Positions 41,607-52,918 of a stretch of 64,000 bases of DNA are shown piece after piece. Both the position numbers and the translations under genes were made by a program. Every line of letters starts with the position of its first letter. The first letter of the stretch is position 1. A model generated the notes under the pieces. That model did no database searches and was not told the origin of the DNA. It saw nothing but the letters and a program-made list of their open reading frames with translations. Source of the DNA: Molossus alvarezi (Eukaryota; Chordata; Mammalia; Chiroptera; Molossidae); NCBI GenBank assembly GCA_037176705.1, contig CM073898.1, forward strand, positions 37,389,488 through 37,453,487. The letters run 5' to 3'.

Positions 41607-43048
41607 TCTTCTGTCCTGAACATTTTAGTCAACCAGCTAAAACTGAGATGAGATCATCATGAAAAGACAACTGGGAAAAGAATGAAGGTTAGAGATGAGA
41701 CTGTTCAAGAAAGTTAGATCTCCTGCCTGCCCTGGTTCCAGAGCTGGCTCTATTGGCCATCGTTACAATGCTAGTGTTGGCTCCGCACCTGCTTATTGAG
41801 AATGCGCTACAGCTGGGTAGCCCAGGAGGCCAGGCCTGCCCCTAATGCCCACACCAATGCCTCTGGGTGTCAGAAAAATCCACTGGAGCTCCAGTTCTTC
41901 CCCAGCAATGAAGTCACTTCTCCTGAACTGATTATAACTTTCGAGAAGGGAGGGAACCCCATGCTAAAGATGTTTATCATGAAACCTAATTATGAACCAC
42001 AACACGGTAACTGTGTGGGTACAGCCACACCATTCTGCAAACACAGAAATTCTTGCACCACCAAAACTAAAATTGCCATTTTGACTCTGTAGAAGAAAAT
42101 ACATTCCTCACCAAAACAACCTCACTCTCAAAGAGGAATATCGATGCCAAAATATAGCTGGTGAAGGAAAAGTCCATTTAGAAAGGATGAAGAGGGGACA
42201 GGAGAGGATAGCCTTGCAAACTTAGAAATGAGAGCAACAGTGTGACCTTGAGTAAGTCATGTCACATCTCAGGGTTTCAGGTGCCCCTTCTGTGGTGCAA
42301 GACGGTCAGGCTAGACGGCCCCTTCTTCCTTCCCAGCTCTAATATTCAGCAAGGCACAAGGACAGGCAAGAGTGCTTACCTCAGATGTGTTAGCCACAGC
42401 TCTCCTTCCAGCCCGTCGGACGTCCTTCTCCCTTCACGCCAACACACTAGAGTCCTTAGCTTGACTTTCTCACTACCCCTCCAGACCTCTGGGGAACTCC
42501 CCTTCATTTACCAGTGAATTTACCAGTGATAGGACCAATCAGATCCAGGCTGACCAGTAAATATTTGGGACTTTAAAGATATATATACATCTCAAGACCT
42601 AACCGAGCCTAAAGGCAGAGGACAGCCAGTTTAGAAAGCACCAGTGAGGCATCAATCCCCCAAACTCACAGACAAGCCGCCTACCTGAGCCACCCCCCAC
42701 AAAACAGTTCCATCTGACTGTTCCCTGTGCAGAGAAGCTTGTAGCTGTCCAGCTGCCAGCACTGTGGCAGTACTGACATACAGACTGCGAGGTCATGGCC
42801 TGTTAAATACATTCTGTAGTCTCCGTGAAAACAAGGAAGACGACGGGGGTTGGTGTGTGGCCAAGGCACCGGGGTCAGATGCCAGTCACACTCTAGCACA
42901 CACCTGCTGGCAGTAGAAGACAGTCATGTTTCATGGTTTGGAGGATTTTCTCTGCTTTTATTCTTAATTTTTAAGAAATTAAATGGACTCTCCTTAGAAG
43001 ATTTTTTCAGAACAGAAACAATAAACATTGCTAAAATGAGTAAGAAAT
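41607..43048. other. No recognised feature
   Basis: Unique-looking. Frames at 41796-42092 and 42242-42517 have no recognisable family. Confidence 0.4.
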
Positions 43049-43212
43049 GGTCCTCAAACTTTGGCGTGCATCAAAACCACCCAGAGGGCTTTTCAAAACA
43101 CAGATTGCTGGGCACCCCCTCCAGAGTTCCTAATTCATAGGACTGGGTGGATCCCAAGAATTTCTGTACTGAGGCTGCGGGTCTGGGGACCACACTTTGT
43201 GAATGAGAGCTC
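43049..43212 (+). mobile_element. MER5A-type hAT-Charlie element
   Basis: TCCTCAAACTTTGGCGTGCA, CCCAGAGGGCTTTTCAAAAC, ACAGATTGCTGGGCACCCC, then GGTCTGGGGACCACACTTTG. Nearly the full MER5A order in sense; non-coding fossil. Confidence 0.9.
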
Positions 43213-43264
43213 CAAGTGAGTTCCTTTCTTTGGTTTGGATAAATTTGATTCTTGAACAACCAAC

Positions 43265-43425
43265 AATAATAGCTAACATTTGTGGAGGGCTTACTATGCG
43301 CTAGACACTAGGTGTGAAATAATTTACACACAGAAATCATTTTATTTAATCCTCATATTAGTATTTTACAAGTGAGGAGACTGAAGCTCAAGGAGCTTAT
43401 GAAGAGAATAGCAGGTAAAAACGAC
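43265..43425 (-). mobile_element. MIR SINE, antisense
   Basis: ATAGCTAACATTTGTGGAGG, CTTACTATGCGCTAGACACT, TTATTTAATCCTCATATTAG, AGTGAGGAGACTGAAGCTCA. Well-ordered antisense MIR. Confidence 0.85.
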
Positions 43426-44454
43426 AAGCCCCGTGGTAATCGCCAAGGAAACTGAGGGAGCAGGAAGGATAATAAATGGTTCTGCATTTGAAATCTGAAA
43501 ACCCTGTTGAGTAAGGGGAAAATGGAAGAGACCAGGCAAAACAGCAGTCCATGTGAAAAACGCCTGGGTTTTCAGAGGCAGTTAGCTTAATAGATGCACC
43601 ACCCCCAAAGCCACAATGATCTCTAATCGCATTCCCAGGACCTAGGACAGAAGTCTCAAACCCTACAGCCTCTGAACCAGATGGGTGGTGGTGTTTATTG
43701 CAGTTAGTATCAATAATATTACCATCATAATCAGACATCCGGTTGTCCCTGGATGATACCACTTCCAGTGTAGCCCCTTTAAGATTTTCAGTTGTTAATT
43801 TTAAAATGTTTTCCTCTCTCTCACTCCATGAACCTCAGAACCTAGGGTGAGGGGACGGGTAGCAGAGTACTGCTAGGGACTGAACACAACAGAAGTTTAT
43901 TTCATGCTCATGTCAAGTCCAACCTAGTGATCAAGAGCAGCAAGTTTCAGGGACCCAGGAACCTGCCATTTAGTGACTCATCATCTCCTCAGCCCCACCT
44001 ACCCCAGGCCCGTGGAGCCTCCAGAGACCCTCTGCATCCCCTGAGCAGACAGGAGAGCAGAAAGCAGAGCATCACACGTAGGAAGTCTTTGTGGAACAGG
44101 CTTGGAAACACTGAGCCCCACTTCCATCCTCATTCTGTTAACTAGAAACACATCACGTGACCACATTAATTACAGAAAAAGCTAAGAAATGTAGTTTGTG
44201 CTCCCAGGTAGACATACTAATGAGCTCACTGCCTATCTAAGATGTGTTTGCCACAAATTAAAACACCATTAATTTATTACATGTCATTTGTTATAATCAC
44301 CTGCAAAATCTCCAAACCCAGCTAAGCTCAGCCAGCTGCCTATCCCATGGTTGCACTCAAACAGATAAGCATGTTCTTCACAAATATTCTAGTCCTCCTT
44401 CTCCAGTGAAAATGGTTTAATTACATTTCCCCACCCCCATGAAGTTAAGCTAGG
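43426..44454. other. Unique-looking sequence
   Basis: No repeat or gene recognised. 44190-44320 is dense in AATTAAAA, CATTAATTTATTA and CACCTGC words and is treated as a possible regulatory block. Confidence 0.4.
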
Positions 44455-44758
44455 TCAGGAGTTAGCAAACAACTACAGCCCGTATGAGCCAAATTCAACT
44501 CAATGCCAGTTTGTGTAAATAAAGTTTTATTGGAACACAGTCACACTCCTTAGTTAACAAAGTGCCTATGGCCACTTTCTCTTTTTTGGCTGAAGTTCAC
44601 TTTCATTATATTTTACAGAAGTATTGGTTCATGACAGATGTGGGAGAATAACGCCTCACCTCCCCACCATGGCAGAGCTGAGGAGTTATGACAGAGATCG
44701 TGTCCTGGAAAGCATAAAATCTTTACTACTTGGCTTTTTAAAGAAAAACCTTACCAAT
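44455..44758 (+). mobile_element. hAT-type MER element with an internal insertion
   Basis: Left part: TCAGGAGTTAGCAAACAACT, AATAAAGTTTTATTGGAACA, CTATGGCCACTTTCTC. Right part: GGCAGAGCTGAGGAGTTATG, GACAGAGATCGTGTCC, TAAAATCTTTACTACTTGGC. These are two halves of one common hAT-Charlie-like element, separated by about 85 bases (44590-44673) that do not belong to it. Confidence 0.65.
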
Positions 44759-44886
44759 TCCTCATTTAGATGCTCATGTTTAGTGTCACCTGGGTTTTAA
44801 AGGCCATAAAAAGTGGCATGCATTTTGAAAAGTTTGTTTTTTTATTAAAGGATGATCATTTTAATGCTTAAATTAAAGCTATAGTA

Positions 44887-45137
44887 GTTGCCCTGGCCAG
44901 TTTGGCTCAGTGGTTAGAGCGTGGGCCCATGGACCAGAGAGTCCTGGGTTTGATTTCCGCTAAGGGCACATACCTCAGTTGCAGTTTGTCCCCAGCCCCA
45001 GTTGGGGTCATGTGGGTGGCAACCACTCGGATGTGTCTCTCTCACATTGATGTTTCTCTCTCTCTTCCTCCCTCTCTCCCTCCCACTCTATCTGAAGATA
45101 AATGCAAAAATGTCCTCAGGTAAGGATTTAAAAAAAA
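44887..45137 (+). mobile_element. Ves SINE, younger form, exact target duplication
   Basis: GCCCTGGCCAGTTTGGCTCA, CATGGACCAGAGAGTCCTGG, TTGCAGTTTGTCCCCAGCC, GTCCTCAGGTAAGGATTTA. AAAGCTATAGTA at 44875-44886 recurs exactly at 45138-45149. Confidence 0.95.
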
Positions 45138-45234
45138 AAAGCTATAGTACTCATTTATTTGTAAAAATTAAAAGTGCTTCATGCCACCATGTAGTATGAC
45201 TGAGGTGTGTTTACACATGCTAATTCTATTTGCA

Positions 45235-45266
45235 TTTTTTATTGATTTGAGAGAGGGGGAAGGAAG

Positions 45267-45298
<32 letters not shown>

Positions 45299-45424
45299 TT
45301 GACTTGCTGTTCCACTTAGTTGTGCATCATTGGTTGCTTCTTGCATGTGCCCTGACCGAGATCAGCCCTACAACCTTGGCGTTTTGGGACAATGCTCTAA
45401 CCAACTGAACTACAGGCCAGGGCC
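45235..45424 (-). mobile_element. Ves SINE, older form, antisense
   Basis: T-rich start, a (GA)n run at 45270-45293, CATTGGTTGCTTCTTGCATG, GCCCTGACCGAGATCAGCC, CCAACTGAACTACAGGCCAG. The reverse of the Ves order. It lies tail-to-tail with the SINE at 44887. Confidence 0.88.
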
Positions 45425-46779
45425 TACTTACGTATATTTGTTTCTTTTTACCACAGTTGAAATCACCATCGCATTGGAACTTATAATAGTTCTATAACGA
45501 GCGGGGCTCGATTTAATAAGAGAAGGAACTGCGGCATGGAGATTAATGACAACCCATCAAGCAACGGTGCCTAGGCTGGATGAAACCCCCGTTCCTGGCT
45601 CCTCGCCAGCCGGTGCCATCTCATTCGGTGCTGCTCTCTACCAGGGAGAAGGGCCCTGCCTTCAGGGAAACACTGGGTCCTCATCCCCCTCACCACTCCC
45701 GTACAGGGCTCTATACTCAGAACAGGCTGACTCCCAGCCAGAGGCTAGCATACTAACTCCTGGCATGCTGCCCAGGGCCTGCGGGACATGGCTACAAAAC
45801 ATCAGGGTAGAGACATCACTACACACAAGCTCGGCATCATTTTTCTTTATGAGAAAGTAACATGTAATTGTCAAGGGGAAAAAACAAAATCACTGCCTTC
45901 TCCAAATAGCCTTCCTATAATGAACTATGAAAATGAGGGTAAACTGCTTTGTCAGTTTGCCCAGCTTCCCAAGTCGGTCCTCAGCACACATTCTCACACA
46001 CATCCTCGCCCCGGTGGGATGAAAGCTGACCTTCTGGTGTGCTATGGCTCACCCGGTACAAATTCAGCTTAAGACTTCTAATTGCTTTGAAAGTGAGCGA
46101 TAGAACTGGGATTACGTGACTGTGTTGAACAGACCTAGATCTTAGGCTGAGACAAAAAATTTTTTAAAAGACTGTGCATGACTTCCGTGGAAGGTCATTT
46201 AGCCACAGCCAAATCTGGCTTCGGAGCCAGCCAGCCAAACACCCACCATGCCTCCTACCTTCTAGAATGAACAGTGCTCAGGGTTCCTTCTGGTCCACAA
46301 TCCATAGGACTCAGCTCACTGATCCAAACCCAGCATTCACGCACGTTGCATGCACTTGAGACACTCCAGGGAGAGTTTCTGCCTGTGCGAATCAATAAAC
46401 AGATGGTTCTTAACCCCAGATGACAATGCACAGTCTGAGCCCAGCTCCCCACGAGCCAGCCCCAGATCTCCCAGCCTCCTTTGCTTTTACCCCCGAACCC
46501 CTTCTCCCTCAAGCCCTAATCCTTTCATCTTAACACCAACCTGGCTTCATGGAGACATCGACTTACCTAAGAGGATTCCCCAAGGCTGTGCTACATTATC
46601 CCTCCAGTGTGATCCTAAAACAACTGGGAAGGAACTAAACACTCACTTCCTGGTGCCAATTACAAATGGAAAAGATTTGCAATAAACCCTGACTCCATGT
46701 AAGTAGCTTATTCTGACTTTGGTTTGAACACTGATACTTGGTCATTTACTCTCTCCTCTGTGCCCTTCTATTCATGGTG
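45425..46779. other. No recognised feature; GC rises here
   Basis: Unique-looking, visibly richer in GC than the first 45 kb. Frames of about 100 codons occur but none resembles a known family. Confidence 0.4.
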
Positions 46780-46895
46780 TCCAGAACTCCAAGCTCTTTA
46801 AGAGCAGAAACTGTTTCTTATGCTTAGTGGTAGCTCCAGCCCCTAACTCAAGCACCGATATTTGAGGCACACTCAATACTAGTTGAGTTAATCTT
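46780..46895 (+). mobile_element. L2 3' end
   Basis: AACTCCAAGCTCTTTAAGAG, AGAAACTGTTTCTTATGC, then GGCACACTCAATACTAGTTG. Diverged L2 tail. Confidence 0.55.
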
Positions 46896-47963
46896 GTTAG
46901 ATTGCAGGGGCTCTAAGCTTGTGTTGTCTTTGTGGGATTGCAGCTGAAGGTCACATGCTACATGACCAAAATGCAATACTAGACAATGTAGCTTTTACCT
47001 ACGTCAATCATCCCACCCTAAGTCCAATTTACAGCAAGACGCTCATCCCATCTCAAAGGCTGTTAGCACAGCAATCGTCTTTAAATATCCCACCAAGAAA
47101 TATGTGGACAACGTTTCAGTACTTTTTGCAGTGTGCGAGTTTTTGAATACAGGACAGAGCTGGAAACAGAGCACTCCTTATACTGCAGATCTGGACTTTC
47201 AGGCACCTCGACTGGCCTGCTCGTGCCACCAGGTCATTCTAACTGTTGCTCTCAACTGGAACCTAAGAGGACGGAGGCGTGTCAAGCTTGAGAGTGACCA
47301 GCTCAGGTCACAAAGCAGCTCCTGAGTCAGTCTGCAAATAGAAATGAGAATCCTGGGTGCTGTTGGGGAAGGCACTCTACTTGAGATGTTCTCTATAGGT
47401 AGCATTGTCCTTGAAGTGGGTTTTCCAGGAACACCACTTAACTGTGCTGAGCTGCATGAACCGAAGGTGTCAGCTTCGGTAATTTGTGTCTTATACACGG
47501 GCACATCTTACAGATGAACATTGCAATTTAAGCCACAGATTAAACATTAACTATGCATAAATGAGACCCAGAGAAAAGACACACTAGCTAGACCGCCTCT
47601 TATAAAAACACAGACATTTTCTATATATTCATTTTTTTCTTTCAATAAGATGCCAAATCCCCCCTAAGCATAGAAACTTTATATAGTAAATGCAAAAGAA
47701 AAAGGATTACTGGACACATTTTCACCTCCTTCATAAGATGCAGGAAAGCGTTTCTGTCCGACTTGTTTTCATGATGTTATTCCTGGTCTGCTTTGATAAG
47801 AAAGATTTCACTCTGCTCCGATTCAAGGGCTACATCACACCTTCTCTTTCCTGATCCTCACTCATCCCTTTCGTGAGCAGGAGTTAGAAAACATTCCAGA
47901 AATGGACTCTGGAAACAATCAGTGTTACTTGTTACTTCAAAGTAGTTAACAGGTTCTTTAAAT
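46896..47963. other. No recognised feature
   Basis: Unique-looking sequence without repeats I can name. Confidence 0.4.
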
Positions 47964-47978
47964 GAAACTGGGCATTTC

Positions 47979-48070
47979 CCACCCCCATATGTGCCCCTAG
48001 CAGGAACCGAACCTGGGACTCTCTGGTCCACAGGCCGTTGCTCCAACTGCTGAGCCCAACTGGCCAGGGC
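47979..48070 (-). mobile_element. Tailless, 3'-truncated Ves SINE with exact target duplication
   Basis: Only the tRNA-derived 5' part of a Ves is present, antisense: AGGAACCGAACCTGGGACTC, TCTGGTCCACAGGCCG, CTGAGCCCAACTGGCCAGGG. The CT-rich half and A-tail are missing. Even so, TGAAACTGGGCATTT at 47964-47978 recurs exactly at 48071-48085, showing a true insertion with a 15-bp target duplication. Confidence 0.9.
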
Positions 48071-48085
48071 TGAAACTGGGCATTT

Positions 48086-49365
48086 TCAATTCTCTTGGCG
48101 CTCCCAGAACACTATCATTTGGGGCGAAAAGCTCCCTATCACTAACACTATCACTAACACTAAACATTTTTGTCACGCCGTAGGGAGAGAAAAGGCTAGG
48201 ATTTAATGTTTCTGGAAATATTTAGAATCCTTGCAAGGACATGCTCCACGTGTGACAGATAACACTCCTCTGGGTCACGTCTCGGAGGATGAATTGGCAG
48301 CTCCTGGTGCATTAGCACGTGCGGGCTGGCAACACGGCCTCCGAGGAACCTTTAATCGAACCTCACACAGAACCAGGGCTCCAGAGGTGATCTTATTTCG
48401 TCTCAAAGAAGAGAGGCAGCTCTGTTTCATTTAGTACCTCAATCTCAGAGAACACGGGCAGAAAACCACATTAAAAAAAAATAAAATCAGAGCCTTTGCC
48501 AATTCAAAAAAAAAAAAATGGAAGTAGGTAATTAAAGATTAAAAATACCTTGAAATCTTAATGTGACAGTATAAACATGCCTCAGGATACCATGGCAACA
48601 TTCTCTTTTTTAAATGAAATTGATTAATTAGCCTGTGAGCCCACAAATGTCAGAGCAAAGGATTGAGAAAGCCTCTCTCCACGGCTCCCGCCTCGCCTCG
48701 CCTCGCCCCGCCCCTTTCTTCCCAAGCTCAGCAGCTGCAACACTGCAGGCTGAGGGGTGGAAGAACTCTCCAGCCACAGCTCTGCTTTAAATGCCTGAGG
48801 AATGGGAGCTTCCACCGCACGCACGCCAAATCAGCTCTGAGGATCCAGGGATGAGAGTGGCTTGGATACATGAAGCTCAAATGAAACACACCCCATTGAC
48901 TGGGGCACGGGAGGAAGGAGAGAACTGGCCACGTCATTCTGCAAACTGAACCTGCAAGATGCAAATAAATGTATGCCCGTGTCTGTGTGTATAATATAGC
49001 TATGAAGTCAAGAGATCATTTCCACAGTTCATACATGGAAGCTTCCTGTTACGGTGATATCTCATATGTATATGTAAAGATTAGATGTAAATATATTGGC
49101 ATATTTTTACGCACACTCTGAATCTCTAGGCGTTACTAGGCAGAGAACAAAATGAAATGCTAGACTTTCCTTCTCCTTCAGGGCAAGGGAGGTCATTCTC
49201 TCTTTGGAAGCAGAAGCAAGGACTACTTTTGCTACAAGACCAGACCGAGTCAGAGTGAATATAGACAAATAGCTGGCCACCTCGGTCTAATTTTAGGATT
49301 ACTGTCCCACTCACATAAAAAGATACCCCTCCACACACCTGCTGCATGAGGGTCAGCTATTCCTA
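48086..49365. other. Unique-looking sequence with motif-rich block
   Basis: Contains a 12-bp TATCACTAACAC doublet at 48138-48161, a CCTCGCCTCG run at 48688-48712, and the candidate regulatory block at 48510-48650. No gene recognised. Confidence 0.4.
48510..48650. promoter_or_regulatory. Candidate conserved regulatory block (inference)
   Basis: Dense in GGTAATTAAAGATTAAAA, TGTGACAG, ACCATGGCAAC (RFX half-site-like) and GAAATTGATTAATTAGCC (homeodomain core). No repeat family accounts for it. Inference only. Confidence 0.25.
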
Positions 49366-49611
49366 TCATTAAATCAGGGTTGTTCAACTTTAGCACTATT
49401 TGCTTTAGGTCCATATAATTATTTGCTGTTGAAGGCATTCTGTGCATTGTGGAATGTTTAGCAGATTCTTACAATGATTTCTATCTACTAGATGCATGTA
49501 CCAACCCCAGCGGCGGCAACCCAAACCGCCTGCAGACAGTACCATATGTCTTTGGGTTGGGGGCGAGGGGAGCATGAGAGGCAAAATCTCCCTTCAATGA
49601 GAACCACTGCA
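49366..49611 (+). mobile_element. hAT-type MER element
   Basis: TGTTCAACTTTAGCACTATT, GGCATTCTGTGCATTGTGG, AATGTTTAGCAGATTC, CTACTAGATGCATGTACC, ending GAGAACCACTGC. This is a common eutherian hAT fossil whose sense end is GAGAACCACTG; exact name not certain. Confidence 0.7.
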
Positions 49612-49989
49612 TTAGAATAATCTGAGTACAAAAAGGAGAAAGAGTAGAGCCCAAAGGAGAACAAACAGGCTATTTATTCAGAAGTTGCTACAGCCAGGGA
49701 GTCAGCCACCATCACCTGTAATTGGCAGAGACCCAAAGGCAGGCAGGGTAGTGGGACAGCTTTATGGGGGGAAGGGAAGGGTTCAGATGTGTCTGCGTGG
49801 AGGGTGTTGGCCTGGGCGCTGGAGGCAGGGCATGGTATGGGGTTAGTTCGGGAAGCACATTTGGCTTTCTCTGTTGGTCCTCAGTTGGAAGTGAGCACAA
49901 AGCAGAGGGAAGCTGGTGGTCGCCGACCGAGTCCGTTTTCAGCACCGGGCTCCCAGGACCCACCACAACACGTGGAGGCACTTGCATGA
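49612..49989. other. No recognised feature
   Basis: GC-rich unique-looking sequence; overlapping frames on both strands are chance. Confidence 0.35.
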
Positions 49990-50113
49990 GTTTTCCTTTG
50001 CTGCTTTACAGATCGCCACAAACACAGTGGTTTCAAACAACACAACTGCATCACCTAACGTCCTGGAGGTTGGAAACCTGTAGGTTTCAGTGGGCTATGA
50101 TCAAGGTGTCACC
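49990..50113 (-). mobile_element. MLT1-type LTR, antisense, first segment
   Basis: TTTGCTGCTTTACAGATCGC, CCACAAACACAGTGGTTTCA, GTCCTGGAGGTTGGAAACCT, GGGCTATGATCAAGGTGTCA. This is the antisense MLT1 3' end, interrupted at about 50114. Confidence 0.8.
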
Positions 50114-50302
50114 AGCCTAGCACTGTGTCTTGCTCATATAGCATGGGACCTTCAGGAGCAAATTGCACAGAGACAACACAACCCTCGGAGCCTCTGCAAT
50201 CTCACAATATTAATGACACCAGCATTGCGTGTCCCTTAAACACCGGTGCTGGTGCTAGGCTAGAGCTACTACTCAAAATAGGACAGTTCCTGCTTGTGAA
50301 GA
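50114..50302. other. Unidentified 189-bp insertion inside the MLT1 LTR
   Basis: The LTR breaks after ATCAAGGTGTCACC and resumes at CCTTCTGGAGACCCTAGGAG. The piece between starts with AGCCTAGCAC (50114-50123), and the exact reverse complement GTGCTAGGCT lies at 50252-50261. The end part (AAAATAGGACAGTTCCTGC) looks like an old L2/MIR-type word. Origin unknown. Confidence 0.4.
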
Positions 50303-50795
50303 GCTCCTTCTGGAGACCCTAGGAGAGAATCCATTCTCTTACCTTTCTTCCAGCTTCTAGAGGCTGCTCACATTTCCTGACTCACGGTGCCCTTTTGCCA
50401 TCTTCAGGGCCAGCAACGTGGCATCGCTGTGCCCGTGGTGGTTCAGTACAGTCCGTCCTCCTACGGCATCCTCAGCGTTATAACGAAAGGACTTGGAAAG
50501 AGATGACGTTGAGGACCAGCGGTGGTTGCAGCTCCCTCTGACTCGCCTCTGCTGTCTCAGCTTTTAAGCATCCTGGAGATTACACTGGGCCCACCTGGAT
50601 AATCCAGACTATTCTCCCTAGTTTAAGGTTCGCTCTTTAGAAACCTTCATTTATGGATGGATTCATTAATACTTAATTATAAATTCAGTCCATCCAAACC
50701 CTTAATTCCCCTTTGCCATCTAGCATAAGATATTCTCAGGTTCCAGGGGTCAGGACGTGGACACCCTTCGGGCCGTTATTCTTCCTGCCACAGCA
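50303..50795 (-). mobile_element. MLT1-type LTR, antisense, second segment
   Basis: CCAGCTTCTAGAGGCTGCTC, GGCCCACCTGGATAATCCAG, TTAATTCCCCTTTGCCATCT, CAGGTCCAGGGGTCAGGACG-like words and CCGTTATTCTTCCTGCCACA at the end. Confidence 0.82.
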
Positions 50796-50811
50796 TTCGA
50801 CCAGCAGAGCG

Positions 50812-50975
50812 CGTCCCGGGACCAGCAGCACCAGCAGCACCTGGGAACTTGTTAGAAATGCAACTCCAGACCTGCTGACCCAGAAGCTGCGTGGGTGGGT
50901 CCCAGGCACCGCGTTTTCACAAGCCCTCCAGACGACCCACTTTCTGGTGTGAGAAACACCAGTCTCTGCTCTACC
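50812..50975 (-). mobile_element. MER5A-type hAT-Charlie element, antisense
   Basis: GGACCAGCAGCACCAGCAGC, ACCTGGGAACTTGTTAGAAA, TGCAACTCCAGACCTGC, TTTTCACAAGCCCTCCAGAC. Antisense MER5A in order. Confidence 0.85.
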
Positions 50976-51064
50976 CCTTTCTTCACTCTGAGAGTGTGTT
51001 CGGTGTATGAGGCCTTGCCTACCACAACCATTAAATTCCTGAGAAATACATTTTTCTGAAAGGT

Positions 51065-51515
51065 AAATCCTAATTATATCACCCCTCTACTAATAATTCC
51101 TAAATGCGTGGCTCCCCAGTTCCCTATGGATCAAGTCCACACCCCGATCCCTCATCACCTGGCCTCTGCCCGTTTCTCCAGCCTCGTCTCCCTTGTCCCC
51201 CCGCCCCCGCTACGAAGCTTCTTGCAGCTCTGAGCTCTTTCATTTCTTTGCTGCTTCACACATCCTGTTCCCTCTCCCCGGAAAGTGCAACCTGTTTGGC
51301 TGGCAAACTCTGCCTCCTCTTTCATAGCATTACTTGCTCCAAGCAATGGCCCTGACCTCCCCAGGAAGTTGGGAATTGCATTTTCTGTGGCCTGCAGAGC
51401 ACTTTTATGGGAATGCTTTATCTGCCTGTCTCCCCACACTCTGAAGCTTCTGTGTGCCGGCGCAATGACAACCTGGAACAAAGCAGAGAGCCAGGAATGC
51501 GGGAGACTCTCTGTG
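51065..51515 (+). mobile_element. L2 3' part, sense
   Basis: ATTATATCACCCCTCTACTA, CAGTTCCCTATGGATCAAGT, CCACACCCCGATCCCTCATC, ACCTGGCCTCTGCCCG, TTTCTCCAGCCTCGTCTCCC, CTGTTCCCTCTCCCCGG. This is the late ORF2/3'UTR order of L2, one of the better-preserved L2 pieces here. Confidence 0.8.
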
Positions 51516-52604
51516 AATGTTTAAGTGTATGAACAAATGATGACATTTAATGAAACCTTATTCCAGCCAAATACCTGGTGATATCCTAAAAGTAGCTACC
51601 ATCACATAAATGTGTCAGAAAAAAGTTTCCTGAAGATAAATTCATATTCAAGTGACTCTAGGAATAATCATCTTAATCTTCAATGAGAACAAAGTTCTCA
51701 AGGGCATGCGAATATTATTAAAATCCTCCTCCCACACGCCAGACCTATTCACATCTCCTACTACTCCCCCCTGAATAAATCTGGAGCCAGATCAAAGAGG
51801 CATGAAACAACTAAATGGATAGGAGTCGGCTTGCCAAAGGGGTTCCTCTGTTCCCCTTACCTGTGTGCGCCACACAAACGACCCCAACCTGGCCTGGTGG
51901 GGCGGGGAGAGGATTAACACTCTGAAATTGCTACACAAGGAACACCTGTCCTAGCAGACACCAAGAAGCTCCCCAGGTGGTCCACTGCAGAGACACTGAT
52001 GATTTCATAAGCTCCCTCTTATAGGAGGGTATAGAGAGGTTGGGGCGGGGGGAAATTAGCTGCAGGGTTTTCGGTCAGGTCTCTAAAGCACTACCTTTTG
52101 GGATGTGGATGGTAACTAATTAATGCCACATTGAACACTTTGTTGAGACTGCAACCTCCATTGTTTTTCCTAAAATAGAGCATTTTCATAGAATAGAAAA
52201 TAAACATAGAATACAATCAACCAAAGTGCACAGCACAGAGAAAGGGTTAAGTATTGTTTGTGAAACTTCAGTGTCATTGATTCACACCCACAAATGTGTA
52301 CGGTGGTGATAGAAAGCACTTTTCTTACTGTGACGCAGGGTGGAGACCGTTTGGAAACACTTCCCGGGCGATGGTGGAGTGAGGCGGACTCCTCCCGAGC
52401 GCCCGCCCTCCTCGGCTGGGAGCAGTCCCACTGAATGACTGCCCCCCTAGCACAGTGTCACTGGCGCTCAGCACGGGCTCGCGTGATTCGATGTGATTTC
52501 GCAGGCGTCTTAGATTCTCAGTAGGAATTAAGACCCTGTGGACCAGGACAGGCTTCATTCCACGTCCCAGTTTCCTCCCAGCCTGGCCCAGAGTCTGGCA
52601 CACC
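51516..52604. other. No recognised feature
   Basis: Unique-looking. The 169-codon reverse frame 52325-52834 overlaps the SINE that follows and is not a gene. Confidence 0.4.
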
Positions 52605-52616
52605 AAGTAGACTCTG

Positions 52617-52844
52617 GCCCAGCCAGTGTGGCTCAGTGGTTGAGTGTCGACCCATGCACCAAGAGGTCTCCGGTTCGATTCCCGGTCAGGGCACGCGCCC
52701 AGGTTGTGGGCCAAATCCCCCGTGGGGAGCATGCAGGAGGCGGCCAATCGATGTTCTCTCTCATTGATATTTCTATCTCTCCTTTCCTCTCTCTCTAACA
52801 TCAATAAAGAAAAAAGAAAAGTAAGAGACAGCATTTTTTTAAAA
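52617..52844 (+). mobile_element. Ves SINE, older form
   Basis: GGCCCAGCCAGTGTGGCTCA, GGTTCGATTCCCGGTCAGGG, GGAGGCGGCCAATCGATG, AACATCAATAAAGAAAAAAG. Flanked by AAGTAGACTCTG (52605-52616) and AAGCAGACTCTG (52845-52856), one change. Confidence 0.95.
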
Positions 52845-52918
52845 AAGCAGACTCTGAATGACTATTGATTGGTTGCCTAAATCTAGCCAACTATCAACCT
52901 TATTAAGAAAATCGGGTA

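Noticed and set aside
52325..52834. 169-codon reverse frame
   Set aside because: Its start lies inside the Ves SINE at 52617-52844 read backwards; similar residues recur in every other antisense Ves frame.
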